Shown here: positions 49,191 to 60,124 of the stretch, piece by piece
How the letters are laid out: every line of letters begins with the position of its first letter
How positions within the stretch are numbered: the stretch's first letter is position 1
Assembly: GCA_020248915.1 (NCBI GenBank)
Contig: JADCGP010000017.1
Location: 1 to 64,000 of the forward strand
Direction: 5' to 3'
DNA length: 64,000 nucleotides
DNA from: Rubrivivax sp.
GTDB taxonomy: Bacteria > Pseudomonadota > Gammaproteobacteria > Burkholderiales > Burkholderiaceae_C
Notes under the pieces: model-generated
What the model was told of the DNA's origin: nothing
Database searches by the model: none
What the model saw: the letters and a program-made list of their open reading frames with translations, nothing else
Position numbers and translations under genes: made by a program

Positions 49191-49254
49191 GGTCGGCTCC
49201 TGCAGGCGGCGCAGCCCCCACTGGAGTTGACGAGCGCAAGCGGGCGTGGTGGCG

Positions 49255-50322
49255 TCATTGCGGCTTGAAGATGTTGAAGGGCGTCTGCATCCACAGGCCG
49301 ACGACCACCAGCCACACCAGCGTGACCGGGATGAAGATCTTCCAGCCCAGGCGCATGATCTGGTCGTAGCGGAAGCGCGGGAAGGTGGCGCGCACCCACA
49401 GGAACATCGTGACGACGACGAAGGTCTTGACGGCCAGCCAGATCCAGCCCGGGATGAAGTCGAGCGCGGCGATCGGCGGCAGCCAGCCGCCGAGGAACAT
49501 GATCACGCACAGCGTCGAGATCAGGATCATGTTCGCGTACTCGGCCAGGAAGAACATCGCGAAGCTCATGCCCGAGTACTCGATCATGTGCCCGGCAACG
49601 ATCTCGCTCTCGCCCTCGACGACGTCGAACGGGTGGCGGTTGGTCTCGGCCAGGCCCGCGATGAAGTAGACGACGAACACCGGCAACAGCGGCAGCCAGT
49701 TCCAGCTCAGGAAGTTCAGCCCCATCTCGGCGAACGTGCCGCGGTCCTGCTGCATCACGATGTCGGTCAGGTTCATGCTGGCCGACACCATCAGCACGAC
49801 GACCAGCGCGAAGCCCATCGCGATCTCGTAGCTGACCATCTGGGCGCTGGCGCGCAGCGCGCCCAGGAAGGCGTACTTGGAGTTGCTCGCCCAGCCGGCG
49901 ATGATGACCCCGTACACCTCGAGCGAGGTGATCGCCATCAGGAACAGCAGGCCGGCGTTGATGTTGGCCAGCGCGACGTCCGGGCCGAACGGGATCACCG
50001 CCCAAGCCGCCAGCGCCGGCATGATCGTCATCACCGGCCCGAGGAAGAAGAGGCCCTTGTTGGCCGCCGTCGGACGGATGATCTCCTTGAACACCAGCTT
50101 GACGGCGTCGGCGATGGGCTGCAGCAGGCCGGCCGGCCCGACGCGGTTGGGCCCGAGCCGGATCTGCGTGAAGCCGATGCCGCGCCGCTCCCAAAGCGTC
50201 AGGTAGGCGACGCAGATCATCAGCGGCAGCAGCACCGCGACGATCTTGACGAGGCTCCAGATGACGAGCCACAGCGTCGGGTGCATGACGCTGGTGGCGG
50301 CCTGGTGCAGCGGCTCGAACAT
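49255..50322 (-). CDS. nuoH: NADH-quinone oxidoreductase subunit H
   Basis: 355 residues, eight to nine membrane helices, next to the quinone channel. [18 protein letters not shown] and [16 protein letters not shown] (given in parts) are the family marks with charged residues of the E-channel. Two bases after nuoG. Confidence 0.97.
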   Translation of the reverse strand: MFEPLHQAATSVMHPTLWLVIWSLVKIVAVLLPLMICVAYLTLWERRGIGFTQIRLGPNRVGPAGLLQPIADAVKLVFKEIIRPTAANKGLFFLGPVMTIMPALAAWAVIPFGPDVALANINAGLLFLMAITSLEVYGVIIAGWASNSKYAFLGALRASAQMVSYEIAMGFALVVVLMVSASMNLTDIVMQQDRGTFAEMGLNFLSWNWLPLLPVFVVYFIAGLAETNRHPFDVVEGESEIVAGHMIEYSGMSFAMFFLAEYANMILISTLCVIMFLGGWLPPIAALDFIPGWIWLAVKTFVVVTMFLWVRATFPRFRYDQIMRLGWKIFIPVTLVWLVVVGLWMQTPFNIFKPQ

Positions 50323-50324
50323 GG

Positions 50325-52670
50325 CTACACGGCCTCCAGCGTGACGGTGCCGAACATCGCGCCCAGCATCGACGTGGAGGGGTGCCCGGCGGCGATGCGC
50401 ACCGTGCCCTCGGCCAGCGTGCGGTCCTCGCGCGCGGGCAGGATCACGGAGTGGCGCTCGTCGTGCACCATCACCTTGTCGGTCAGCCGCAGCGCGGCCC
50501 ACAGCGCCGCAGGCACGCCCACGACCGGCTCGCGCGCGTCCGCGGTCTGCTGCAGCGCCGGGGCGCGGCGCACGATCGGGTCGGTGGCATAGATCGGCAC
50601 GTCGGCGATGCGCTCGCAGCGCACCGCCGAGCCGGCGCCCTCGCCGGGCCCGGGCGCGGACGCCAGGCCCGGCGCGACGACCGGCGCGTTGTCGAGCCGG
50701 GTGCACAGCGCGTCGACGTCGCCGAGCGCGGCGCGGCGGACGTCCTCCACGGTCTCGGCGTCGAAGCCGGGCAAGCCGAGCAGGTTGCCGAGCACGCGCA
50801 GCACCTTCCACGCCGGGCGCGCCTCGCCGGGCGGCTTGACGACGCCGTGGAAGGCCTGCAGCCGGCCCTCGGCGTTGACCAGGCTGCCGCCGGTCTCGGT
50901 GAAGGCCCCGATCGGAAGCATCACGTCGGCCACGTCGGCAGCGGCGTCGGCGAACGCGGTCAGCGCGACGACCAGACCCGAATCCGCCAGTGCCTGCCGC
51001 GCCGCCGCGGCGTCGGCCGCATCCAGCGCCGGCTCGACGTTGAGCAGCAGCAGCGCCTTCATCGGCTGGGTCAGCATCCGGCCGGCGTCCAGGCCGCCCG
51101 GGCCCGGCACGGCGCCGACCAGCTGCGCGCCGACGTCGTTGCCGCCCTCGCCCAGGTAGCCGCACGAGGCACCGACGCGCCGGGCGATCCAGTCGGCCAG
51201 CGCCAGCAGCTGACCGGCCTGCGGATGCCGCGCGGCGGCGTGCCCGAGCAGCAGCGCGCCGCGGCGCCCGGACAGCAGCGACCGGGCCACGTCCTGCGCG
51301 GCCTGCGAGGGCGTCGTGCCCGCCACCGGCGGCTCCACGCCCTGCGCCGACGCGACCGCGGCCGCCACCTCGGCCAGCGCCTGCGGCCAGCCCGAGGGGC
51401 GCGCCGTGATCGCGTGCGCCACCGGCATCGCCCAGTCGTCGTGCACCGCGTGCAGGCTGGACAGCCGGGCGCCGCGGCGCGCCGCCTGGCGCAGCCGCTG
51501 CGCGAGAAGCGGATGGTCCTTGCGCAGGAACGACCCGATCACGAACGCGCGATCGAGCTGCGACAGCGTGGCGACGGCCGTGCCGAGCCAGCGTGCGCGA
51601 CCGGCCGGCGCGGTGTTGCCGAAGTCGGCATGCCGCAGGCGATGGTCGATGTTCTCGCTGCCCAGGCCGCGCACCAGCGAGGCCAGCAGGTGCAGTTCCT
51701 CCACCGTCGACATCGGGTGCGCCAGCGCGCCGATGCCCGCGGCGCCGAACTCGGCCTTCACGCGGCCGAGGCCGTCGGCCACGTAGTCCAGTGCCGTCTT
51801 CCAGTCGACCGCGCGCCACTCGCCGCCCTGGCGGATCATCGGCTGCGTCAGCCGGCGGCCGGAGTCCAGCGCCTCGTAGCCGAAGCGGTCACGATCGCTG
51901 ATCCAGCACTCGTTGACCTCCTCGTTCTCGAGCGGCACAACGCGCATCACCTTGTTCGCCTTCACCTGCACCACCAGGTTGGCGCCGACGCTGTCGTGCG
52001 GGCTCACGCTCTTGCGGCGCGACAGCTCCCAGGTGCGGGCGCTGTAGCGGAAGGGCTTGCTCGTCAGAGCGCCGACCGGGCAGATGTCGATCATGTTGCC
52101 CGACAGCTCGCTGTCGACCGTGCCCCCGGTGACGGTGGTGATCTCGCTGTGCTCGCCGCGGTGGATCATGCCGAGCTCCATCACCCCGGCCACCTCCTGG
52201 CCGAAGCGCACGCAGCGCGTGCAGTGGATGCAGCGGCTCATTTCCTCCATCGAGATCAGCGGGCCGACGTCCTTGTGGAAGACGACGCGCTTCTCCTCCT
52301 GGTAGCGGCTCGCGCCCTTGCCGTAGCCGACCGCGAGATCCTGCAGCTGGCACTCGCCGCCCTGGTCGCAGATCGGGCAGTCGAGCGGGTGGTTGATGAG
52401 CAGGAACTCCATCACCGACTGCTGCGCCTTGACCGCCTTGTCGCTCTTGGTGCGCACGACCATCCCGTTGGTGACCGGGGTGGCGCAGGCGGGCATGGGC
52501 TTGGGCATCTTCTCGATGTCGACCAGGCACATGCGGCAGTTGGCGGCGATCGAGAGCTTCTTGTGATAGCAGAAGTGAGGGATGTAGACGCCTGCGGCGT
52601 CGGCCGCATGCATCACCATGCTGCCGTCGGGCACGGTGACCTTCCTGCCGTCGAGATCGATCTCAGCCAT
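50325..52670 (-). CDS. nuoG: NADH-quinone oxidoreductase subunit G
   Basis: 781 residues. The N-terminal 2Fe-2S domain ([17 protein letters not shown]) is followed by N4/N5 ligands ([23 protein letters not shown]) and a molybdopterin-oxidoreductase-like body. The region where E. coli NuoG has the extra N7 cysteines reads [13 protein letters not shown], without Cys. So it is of the mitochondrial/alpha-beta type without N7. Seventeen bases after nuoF. Confidence 0.96.
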   Translation of the reverse strand: MAEIDLDGRKVTVPDGSMVMHAADAAGVYIPHFCYHKKLSIAANCRMCLVDIEKMPKPMPACATPVTNGMVVRTKSDKAVKAQQSVMEFLLINHPLDCPICDQGGECQLQDLAVGYGKGASRYQEEKRVVFHKDVGPLISMEEMSRCIHCTRCVRFGQEVAGVMELGMIHRGEHSEITTVTGGTVDSELSGNMIDICPVGALTSKPFRYSARTWELSRRKSVSPHDSVGANLVVQVKANKVMRVVPLENEEVNECWISDRDRFGYEALDSGRRLTQPMIRQGGEWRAVDWKTALDYVADGLGRVKAEFGAAGIGALAHPMSTVEELHLLASLVRGLGSENIDHRLRHADFGNTAPAGRARWLGTAVATLSQLDRAFVIGSFLRKDHPLLAQRLRQAARRGARLSSLHAVHDDWAMPVAHAITARPSGWPQALAEVAAAVASAQGVEPPVAGTTPSQAAQDVARSLLSGRRGALLLGHAAARHPQAGQLLALADWIARRVGASCGYLGEGGNDVGAQLVGAVPGPGGLDAGRMLTQPMKALLLLNVEPALDAADAAAARQALADSGLVVALTAFADAAADVADVMLPIGAFTETGGSLVNAEGRLQAFHGVVKPPGEARPAWKVLRVLGNLLGLPGFDAETVEDVRRAALGDVDALCTRLDNAPVVAPGLASAPGPGEGAGSAVRCERIADVPIYATDPIVRRAPALQQTADAREPVVGVPAALWAALRLTDKVMVHDERHSVILPAREDRTLAEGTVRIAAGHPSTSMLGAMFGTVTLEAV

Positions 52671-52687
52671 GGGTCCTCGGATCCGGC

Positions 52688-54070
<1,383 letters not shown>

Positions 54071-54075
54071 CTCGT

Positions 54076-54579
54076 TCAGCGCGCGTTCTTCAGCGTCTCG
54101 AGCAGGTCGTCGAGGCGCTCGTTGGACATGAAGCTCAGCATCGTGCGGTCGTTGACGAGCATCACCGGCGCGTCGGCGCAGGCGCCCAGGCACTCGCTGG
54201 GCTGCACGGTGAAGGCGCCGTCGGCCGTGGTGCCGTAGGGCTCGACGCCGAGCCTGCGGCACAGGTGCGCGAGCGCCTTGTCGCCGTCGCGCAGCGCGCA
54301 CGGCAGATTGGTGCAGACGTTCAGCTTGAACGCGCCCACCGGCTGCGCGTTGTACATGTTGTAGAAGGTGGTCACCTCGTGCACCGCGATCGGCGGCATG
54401 CCGAGGTAATCGGCCACGACCTTCTCGCTCGCCTCGCTGACCCAACCCTGATCGTGCTGGACGATGGCCAGGCAGGCCATCACCGCCGACACCTTCTGGT
54501 CGGCCGGGTACTTGGCCACCTCGCGGTCGAAGCGCGCGCGGAGGTCGTCGGTCAGCACGAAGCCCGCCGTCGCGCTCAT
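54076..54579 (-). CDS. nuoE: NADH-quinone oxidoreductase subunit E
   Basis: 167 residues from ATG 54579, which overlaps the nuoD stop by four bases. Thioredoxin-like fold with the 2Fe-2S N1a ligands Cys89 and Cys94 (VCTNLPC) and Cys130 and Cys134 (ECLGAC). Confidence 0.97.
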   Translation of the reverse strand: MSATAGFVLTDDLRARFDREVAKYPADQKVSAVMACLAIVQHDQGWVSEASEKVVADYLGMPPIAVHEVTTFYNMYNAQPVGAFKLNVCTNLPCALRDGDKALAHLCRRLGVEPYGTTADGAFTVQPSECLGACADAPVMLVNDRTMLSFMSNERLDDLLETLKNAR

Positions 54580-55829
54580 CGGTCGATCTCCCCGAACACG
54601 ATGTCCATCGTGCCGATGATCGCGACCGCGTCGGCGATCATGTGGCCGCGCGCCATCTCGTCGAGGGCGGCCAGGTGCGCGAAGCCCGGGGCGCGGATCT
54701 TCAGCCGGTGCGGCTTGTTGGCCCCGTCGCTGACGATGTAGATGCCGAACTCGCCCTTGGGGTGCTCGACCGCCGCGTAGGCCTCGCCCTCGGGGACGTG
54801 CATGCCCTCGGTGAAGAGCTTGAAGTGGTGGATCAGCTCCTCCATGTTGCTCTTCATGTCGACGCGCGACGGCGGAGCCACCTTGTGGTTGTCGGTGATC
54901 ACGGGCCCGGGGTTGTTCCGCAGCCACTCGACGCACTGCCGGACGATGCGGTTGGACTGGCGCATCTCCTCGACGCGCACCAGGTAGCGGTCGTAGGTGT
55001 CGCCGTTGACGCCCACGGGCACGTCGAAGTCCATCTTCGCGTAGACCTCGTAGGGCTGGGTCTTGCGCAGGTCCCAGGCGATGCCGCTGCCGCGCAGCAT
55101 CGGGCCGGTGAAGCCGAGGTTCAGCGCCCGCTCCGGGCTGACCACGCCGATGCCCACCGTGCGCTGCTTCCAGATGCGGTTGTCGGTCAGCAGCGTCTCG
55201 TACTCGTCGACGTAGGCCGGGAAGCGGCGCGTGAAGTCGTCGATGAAGTCCAGCAGCGAGCCCTGGCGGTTCTCGTTCAGGGCCCGGATCGCGCGCTCGT
55301 TGCGGATGCGGCTCGCCCGGTACTGCGGCATCCGGTCGGGCAGCTCGCGGTAGACACCACCGGGGCGGAAGTAGGCGGCGTGCATGCGCGCGCCGCTGAC
55401 CGCCTCGTACATGTCGAAGATGTCCTCGCGCTCCCGGAAGCAGTAGATGAAGATGTTCATCGCGCCGCAGTCCAGGCCGTGGCAGCCGAGCCACAGCAGG
55501 TGGTTCAGCAGACGGGTCAGCTCGCTGAACATCACGCGGATGTGCTGCGCGCGCTCGGGCACCTCGATGCCGAGCAGCTTCTCGATCGCCAGGCAGTAGG
55601 CGTGCTCGTTGCACATCATCGACACGTAGTCGAGCCGGTCCATGTAGGGCAGGCTCTGAAGGTACGTGCGCGTCTCGGCCAGCTTCTCGGTGGCACGGTG
55701 CAGCAGGCCGATGTGCGGGTCGGCGCGCTGGATCACCTCGCCGTCGAGCTCGAGCACCAGCCGCAGCACGCCGTGCGCAGCCGGGTGCTGGGGCCCGAAG
55801 TTGAGGGTGTAGTTCTTGATCTCAGCCAT
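54576..55829 (-). CDS. nuoD: NADH-quinone oxidoreductase subunit D
   Basis: 417 residues. Forms the quinone site with NuoB; begins with [22 protein letters not shown] in family form. [15 protein letters not shown] and [12 protein letters not shown] are seen. Overlaps nuoE. A gap of 111 bases separates it from nuoC; a Pro/Arg-rich frame there is not a gene. Confidence 0.97.
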   Translation of the reverse strand: MAEIKNYTLNFGPQHPAAHGVLRLVLELDGEVIQRADPHIGLLHRATEKLAETRTYLQSLPYMDRLDYVSMMCNEHAYCLAIEKLLGIEVPERAQHIRVMFSELTRLLNHLLWLGCHGLDCGAMNIFIYCFREREDIFDMYEAVSGARMHAAYFRPGGVYRELPDRMPQYRASRIRNERAIRALNENRQGSLLDFIDDFTRRFPAYVDEYETLLTDNRIWKQRTVGIGVVSPERALNLGFTGPMLRGSGIAWDLRKTQPYEVYAKMDFDVPVGVNGDTYDRYLVRVEEMRQSNRIVRQCVEWLRNNPGPVITDNHKVAPPSRVDMKSNMEELIHHFKLFTEGMHVPEGEAYAAVEHPKGEFGIYIVSDGANKPHRLKIRAPGFAHLAALDEMARGHMIADAVAIIGTMDIVFGEIDR

Positions 55830-55940
55830 GCGGGGCCTCGGCCGCTGCGCACCCTTCCGGGCGGACGGCGCGGATCCGGACTTGCCGGTCCGCAGGCTCC
55901 GCCTCCCGGCGCGAGGCCACGGGCAGCTTCGGTGGGGACG

Positions 55941-56540
55941 TCATTGCAGGCCGCCGTAGTGGTCTTCGCGCACCACGCGCGGCACGTTCTCGCGCGGCTC
56001 GATCGTCACGGGCTGATAGACGACGCGCTTCTTCTCGGGGTCGTAGCGCATCTCGACATGGCCCGAGACCGGGAAGTCCTTGCGCATCGGGTGCCCGATG
56101 AACCCGTAGTCGGTCAGGATGCGGCGCAGATCGAGGTGGCCCTCGAAGACGATGCCGAACAGGTCGAACGCCTCGCGCTCGAACCAGTTGGCCGAGTTCC
56201 ACACCTCGGTGACGCTGGCCACGGCCGGCATGTCGTCGTCGGGGCAGAACACCTTGAGCCGCAGGCGCCAGTTGTTGCGCACCGAGAGCAGGTGCGACAC
56301 GACGCAGAAGCGCGGGCCCTCCCAAGGCTCGTTGCGGTAGTCGGCGTAGTCGACGCCGCACAGGTCGACGAGTTGCTCGAAGCCGAGCTCGGGGCGGTCG
56401 CGCAGCGCCAGGGCCGCCGCGAGGTAGCCGGACGCGCGCACGGTCAGCGTCAGCTCGCCGCGCGCGTGCACCAGCGACACCGTCTCTTCGCCGAGGGCGG
56501 ACTCGAGCGCGGCCTTCAGGGTTTCGGTTCGATGGCTCAT
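55941..56540 (-). CDS. nuoC: NADH-quinone oxidoreductase subunit C
   Basis: 199 residues from ATG 56540. Connects NuoD to the arm. [16 protein letters not shown] and [19 protein letters not shown] (in parts) are the conserved 30-kDa subunit marks. Separate from nuoD, unlike the fused E. coli NuoCD. Confidence 0.97.
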   Translation of the reverse strand: MSHRTETLKAALESALGEETVSLVHARGELTLTVRASGYLAAALALRDRPELGFEQLVDLCGVDYADYRNEPWEGPRFCVVSHLLSVRNNWRLRLKVFCPDDDMPAVASVTEVWNSANWFEREAFDLFGIVFEGHLDLRRILTDYGFIGHPMRKDFPVSGHVEMRYDPEKKRVVYQPVTIEPRENVPRVVREDHYGGLQ

Positions 56541-56551
56541 CGGCGGCAGCG

Positions 56552-57028
56552 TCAGCGCGCGATCGTGTTCTCGCGCCGGATCTTGGCCTGCAGCTGCAGG
56601 ATGCCATACAGCAGCGCCTCGGCGGTGGGCGGGCAGCCGGGCACGTAGACGTCGACCGGCACGATGCGGTCGCAGCCGCGCACGACGCTGTAGCTGTAGT
56701 GGTAGTAGCCGCCGCCGTTGGCGCACGAGCCCATGCTCAGCACCCAGCGCGGCTCGGCCATCTGGTCGTAGACCTTGCGCAGGGCCGGGGCCATCTTGTT
56801 GCACAGCGTGCCGGCCACGATCATCAGGTCGCTCTGGCGCGGGCTCGGGCGGAACAGCATGCCGAAGCGATCGATGTCGTAGCGCGCAGCGCCGGCATGC
56901 ATCATCTCGACGGCGCAGCAGGCCAGGCCGAAGGTCATCGGCCACAGCGAGCCGGTCTTCGACCAGTTGACCAGCTTGTCCACCGACGTGGTGACGAAGC
57001 CTTCCCTCAGGACGCCTTCGATGCCCAT
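56552..57028 (-). CDS. nuoB: NADH-quinone oxidoreductase subunit B
   Basis: 158 residues. Holds cluster N2: LACCAVEMM gives two adjacent cysteines, and MGSCANGGG and VPGCPPTAE give the other two. Follows nuoA by 82 bases. Confidence 0.97.
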   Translation of the reverse strand: MGIEGVLREGFVTTSVDKLVNWSKTGSLWPMTFGLACCAVEMMHAGAARYDIDRFGMLFRPSPRQSDLMIVAGTLCNKMAPALRKVYDQMAEPRWVLSMGSCANGGGYYHYSYSVVRGCDRIVPVDVYVPGCPPTAEALLYGILQLQAKIRRENTIAR

Positions 57029-57110
57029 GGTCAGCCTCCTGCGGTCCGCCCCGGGGAGGCGGCCGCCCCCTCGGAAGGTGGCGTGTGAGTGCGAGCCTGG
57101 CGATCCATCT

Positions 57111-57470
57111 TCACTCCCAGTCCAGCGCGCCCTTCTTCCACTCGTACACGAACCCGACGACCAGGATCGCGAGGAAGACCATCATGGCCCAGAAGCCTGA
57201 CGCGCCGATGTCGTGGAGCGCGACCGCCCAGGGGAAGAGGAAGGCGATCTCGAGGTCGAACAGGATGAACAGGATCGCCACCAGGTAGTAGCGCACGTCG
57301 AACTTCATCCGCGCGTCCTCGAAGGCCTCGAAGCCGCACTCGTACGGGCTGTTCTTCTGGGGGTCGGGCCGGTTCGGGCCGAACAGGAAGCCGAGCAGCT
57401 GCGGCGCCACCCCGACGGCGACGCCGACGAGGATGAAGAGGATCACCGGCAGGTAGGCTTGGAGGTCCAT
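57111..57470 (-). CDS. nuoA: NADH-quinone oxidoreductase subunit A
   Basis: 119 residues, three membrane helices. [24 protein letters not shown] (in family form, key Cys in YECGFE) is present. First gene of the complex I operon; transcription probably starts in the 93 bases after the tRNA terminator. Confidence 0.97.
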   Translation of the reverse strand: MDLQAYLPVILFILVGVAVGVAPQLLGFLFGPNRPDPQKNSPYECGFEAFEDARMKFDVRYYLVAILFILFDLEIAFLFPWAVALHDIGASGFWAMMVFLAILVVGFVYEWKKGALDWE

Positions 57471-57563
57471 CGGCTCAACGGGCGGCGTGGATCACGGTGC
57501 GGGTGGCGGCCAGGGCGGGGGCGGGTCGGCGCGTCAGCGTCATGCAAGCTTGGGTGGGGGCGC

Positions 57564-57610
57564 AAAAAAGCGCGCCGGGTGCCGCTCGGGGCAACACTGC
57601 GGGCGCGCTT
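57564..57610 (-). terminator. rho-independent terminator after tRNA-Leu
   Basis: On the minus strand AAGCGCGCC (57610-57602) pairs with GGCGCGCTT (57576-57568) and runs into six T residues (57569-57564). It begins 35 bases after the tRNA end. This is the only classical terminator in the window and separates tRNA/secG transcription from the nuo operon. Confidence 0.85.
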
Positions 57611-57644
57611 GGCTGGCGCATGACTACTGCTCGTTCCACGGGCT

Positions 57645-57729
57645 TGGTGCCGACGGCGAGACTCGAACTCGCACAGCTTTCGCCACTACCCCCTCAAGAT
57701 AGCGTGTCTACCAATTTCACCACGTCGGC
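57645..57729 (-). tRNA. tRNA-Leu (anticodon GAG)
   Basis: 85 bases including an encoded CCA end. The acceptor stem GCCGACG/CGTCGGC pairs over seven bases; the D arm has AAATTGGTAGACAC; anticodon stem CTATC/GGTAG encloses loop TTGAGGG with GAG; a long variable arm and GTTCGAGTC T arm follow, as in type II leucine tRNAs. Confidence 0.95.
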
Positions 57730-57857
57730 ACGACGTTGACTTCGATGGCGTCGCCCGGTGCGCAAGAGGGATGCAGCGCTCCGGACAGCCCAGCATTGTA
57801 GTCGCATCGCGCGGGCTTCCCGGCCGCGGCGGCGCACGCGGGATGCGCCGCCGCGGC

Positions 57858-58310
57858 TCACTTGCCGGCAGGAGCCGGAACGGCCGGGCTGGCGGGCGCT
57901 GGCGAGGGGACGGCAGGGGACGCGCCAGTGGCCGGCCCGGGCGTGGCACCGGGGGCCGCACCCGGGATCGCACCCGGGATCGCACCCGGAATCGCGCCGC
58001 CGGCCGGCGCGCTCGCCGCGGGCGCCGCCCGGTCGAGCACGCTGCTGCCGCCCTGCCTCACGCCCGACCCGCCGGCATTGGCCAGGTAGGCGAGCGCCAG
58101 CGTGCACAGGAAGAACACCGTCGCGCAGACGGCCGTGGAGCGCGAAAGGAAGTTCGCGCTCCCCGTCGCGCCGAACAGACTGCCCGAGGCGCCGCTGCCG
58201 AAGCTGGCGCCCATGTCGGCGCCCTTGCCGTGCTGCACCAGCACGAGTCCGATCATGATCACCGCCGTCAGCAGCTGCACGGCCAGGATCAGCGTCATCC
58301 AGATTTGCAT
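57858..58310 (-). CDS. secG: protein translocase subunit SecG
   Basis: 150 residues. Two membrane helices (about 5-25 and 60-82) with LVLVQHGKGADMGASFG between them fit SecG, which aids SecYE pore function. The C-terminal 65 residues are an Ala/Pro/Gly tail with GAIP repeats, coded by a 12-bp tandem DNA repeat; E. coli SecG is 110 residues and lacks it. Lies between tpiA and tRNA-Leu, as is usual in this group. Confidence 0.94.
   Translation of the reverse strand: MQIWMTLILAVQLLTAVIMIGLVLVQHGKGADMGASFGSGASGSLFGATGSANFLSRSTAVCATVFFLCTLALAYLANAGGSGVRQGGSSVLDRAAPAASAPAGGAIPGAIPGAIPGAAPGATPGPATGASPAVPSPAPASPAVPAPAGK
57949..57996. repeat. 12-bp tandem repeat in the secG tail
   Basis: Four copies of a CCCGGGATCGCA-like unit; the two middle copies are identical and the outer two differ at a few bases. 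Each codes for Gly-Ala-Ile-Pro or a close variant, so copy-number change keeps the frame. Confidence 0.8.
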
Positions 58311-58359
58311 GTCTCGAAAGCTCCGGGGAATCCGTCGTTGTGCGGGCGCGCGCGGCGGG

Positions 58360-59109
58360 CTAGCGTGCCGCGCGGCAGATGGTGATGAAGTCGGCGGCCT
58401 TCAGCGAAGCGCCGCCGATCAGGCCGCCGTCGATGTCGGGCTGCGCGAACAGGGCGGCCGCGTTGTCCGCCTTGACGCTGCCGCCGTAGAGGATGCGCAT
58501 GCGCTCGCCGTGGCCGCTGGCGGCCTGCAGCTGCGAGCGCAGCACCGCGTGCACGGCCTGCGCCTGCTCGGGGGTCGCGGTGCGTCCCGTGCCGATGGCC
58601 CAGACCGGCTCGTACGCGACCACCATCTCCGCGGCGCAGTGGGCCAGCTCGCGGATCACCGCAGCCAGCTGGCGCTTGACGACCGCCTCGGTCTGGCCGG
58701 CGTCGCGCTGCTCGAGCGTCTCGCCGACGCACACGATGGGCGTCACGCCCTTGCCCAGGGCTGCCTGCGCCTTCGCGGCCACCAGCTCGTCGGCCTCACC
58801 ATGGTGCTGGCGACGCTCGGAGTGGCCGACGAGCACGTAGCGACAGCCGCACTCGGCGAGCATGGCCGCCGACACCTCGCCCGTGTAGGCGCCCTGCGCG
58901 TGCGCGGAGACGTCCTGCGCCCCCCAACGGATGTCGGTGCCGGCCAGCTGCGCGGCCGTCTCGGTGAGGTAGACGAAGGGCACGCAGACCGCGACGTCGG
59001 CCCCGAAGGGTCGGGCCGCCGCGACGGCAGCCAGCAGCTCGGTGTTGGCCGGGCGGTTGCCGTGCATCTTCCAGTTGCCCACCACCAGGGGGCGTCGCTG
59101 CGGATTCAC
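58360..59109 (-). CDS. tpiA: triosephosphate isomerase
   Basis: 249 residues from GTG 59109, overlapping the quinone oxidoreductase stop by four bases. Interconverts glyceraldehyde-3-phosphate and dihydroxyacetone phosphate. GNWKMHGN (Lys), VLVGHSERR (His), AYEPVWAIGTG (Glu) and ILYGGSVK are all intact. Confidence 0.97.
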   Translation of the reverse strand: MNPQRRPLVVGNWKMHGNRPANTELLAAVAAARPFGADVAVCVPFVYLTETAAQLAGTDIRWGAQDVSAHAQGAYTGEVSAAMLAECGCRYVLVGHSERRQHHGEADELVAAKAQAALGKGVTPIVCVGETLEQRDAGQTEAVVKRQLAAVIRELAHCAAEMVVAYEPVWAIGTGRTATPEQAQAVHAVLRSQLQAASGHGERMRILYGGSVKADNAAALFAQPDIDGGLIGGASLKAADFITICRAAR

Positions 59110-60107
59110 GTGCGCTCCTCCTTCCAGGCGAGCACGATCTTGCCGACGTGCTGGCTGGACTCCATCAGCGCGTGGGCCGCGGCCGCCGCGGCGGCCGGCA
59201 GCACGCGGTGCACGACCGGCCGGATGCGGCCCGACTCCAGCAGCGGCCAGACCTCCGCGCGAAGCTCGCGCGCGAGCGCCGCCTTGTAGGCGAGCTGCCG
59301 CGGCCGTAGCGTCGAACCCGTGATCGACAGCCGCCGGCGCAGCACGAGACCGGCGTCGATGCGGCTCGACGTGCCGCCCTGCACCGCGATCAAGGCGAGG
59401 CGCCCGTCCTCGGCCAGGCACTGCAGCTCGCGCTCGACGTAGTCGCCGGCCACCATGTCGAGCACGACGTCGACGCCACGGCCGCCGGTGAATTCCAGCG
59501 ACTCGGCCACGAAGTCCTGCGTGCGGTAGTTGACGGCCCGGTCCGCGCCGAGCGCGACGCAGGCGGCGCACTTCTCGTCGCTGCCTGCCGTGGCGATCAC
59601 GGAGGCGCCGCGCGCCTTGGCGAGCTGGATCGCGGTGACGCCGATGCCGCTGGTGCCGCCCTGGACCAGCAGTGCCTGCCCAGGCTGCAGCCGGGCGATC
59701 GAGAACACGTTCTGCCAGACGGTGAAGAAGGTCTCGGGCAGGCCCGCCGCCTCGATCATCGACAGCCCTGCCGGCACCGGCAGCACCTGGCCCACCGGGG
59801 CGACGCAGCGCTCGGCATAGCCCCCTCCGGCCAGCAGCGCGCAGACCGGGTCGCCCAGGCGCAGCCCGGCGGCCTGCAGGTCGGCCGCAGCGCCGCCCGC
59901 CACCGTGCCGGCGACCTCCAGGCCCGGCAGGTCCGAGACGCCCGGAGGCATCGGGTACATGCCCTTGCGCTGCATCACGTCCGGGCGGTTGACGCCCGAG
60001 GCATGCACCTCGATCAGCACCTCGCCGGCGGCCGGCACCGGATCCGGCCGCGTCACCGGCTGCAGCACCTCGGGCGGACCGAAGCGCGTGATCTCGATCG
60101 CGCGCAT
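59106..60107 (-). CDS. NAD(P)H:quinone oxidoreductase (MDR, PIG3-like)
   Basis: 333 residues. Zinc-free medium-chain reductase: EVLIEVHASGVNRPDVMQR near the N-terminus in family form, and the nucleotide-binding GGTSGIGVTAIQLAKARG. Likely a quinone or enone reductase. Seventeen bases after pnp and coupled to tpiA. Confidence 0.9.
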   Translation of the reverse strand: MRAIEITRFGPPEVLQPVTRPDPVPAAGEVLIEVHASGVNRPDVMQRKGMYPMPPGVSDLPGLEVAGTVAGGAAADLQAAGLRLGDPVCALLAGGGYAERCVAPVGQVLPVPAGLSMIEAAGLPETFFTVWQNVFSIARLQPGQALLVQGGTSGIGVTAIQLAKARGASVIATAGSDEKCAACVALGADRAVNYRTQDFVAESLEFTGGRGVDVVLDMVAGDYVERELQCLAEDGRLALIAVQGGTSSRIDAGLVLRRRLSITGSTLRPRQLAYKAALARELRAEVWPLLESGRIRPVVHRVLPAAAAAAAHALMESSQHVGKIVLAWKEERT

Positions 60108-60124
60108 GGGCTCGGCTCGCCCTC

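Noticed and set aside
57645-57729. tRNA-Leu as an integration site for a mobile element
   Set aside because: Both sides are conserved housekeeping genes; no integrase or repeated tRNA end nearby.
57949-57996. Short CRISPR-like repeat array
   Set aside because: Repeats are 12 bp with no spacers and lie inside the secG coding frame.
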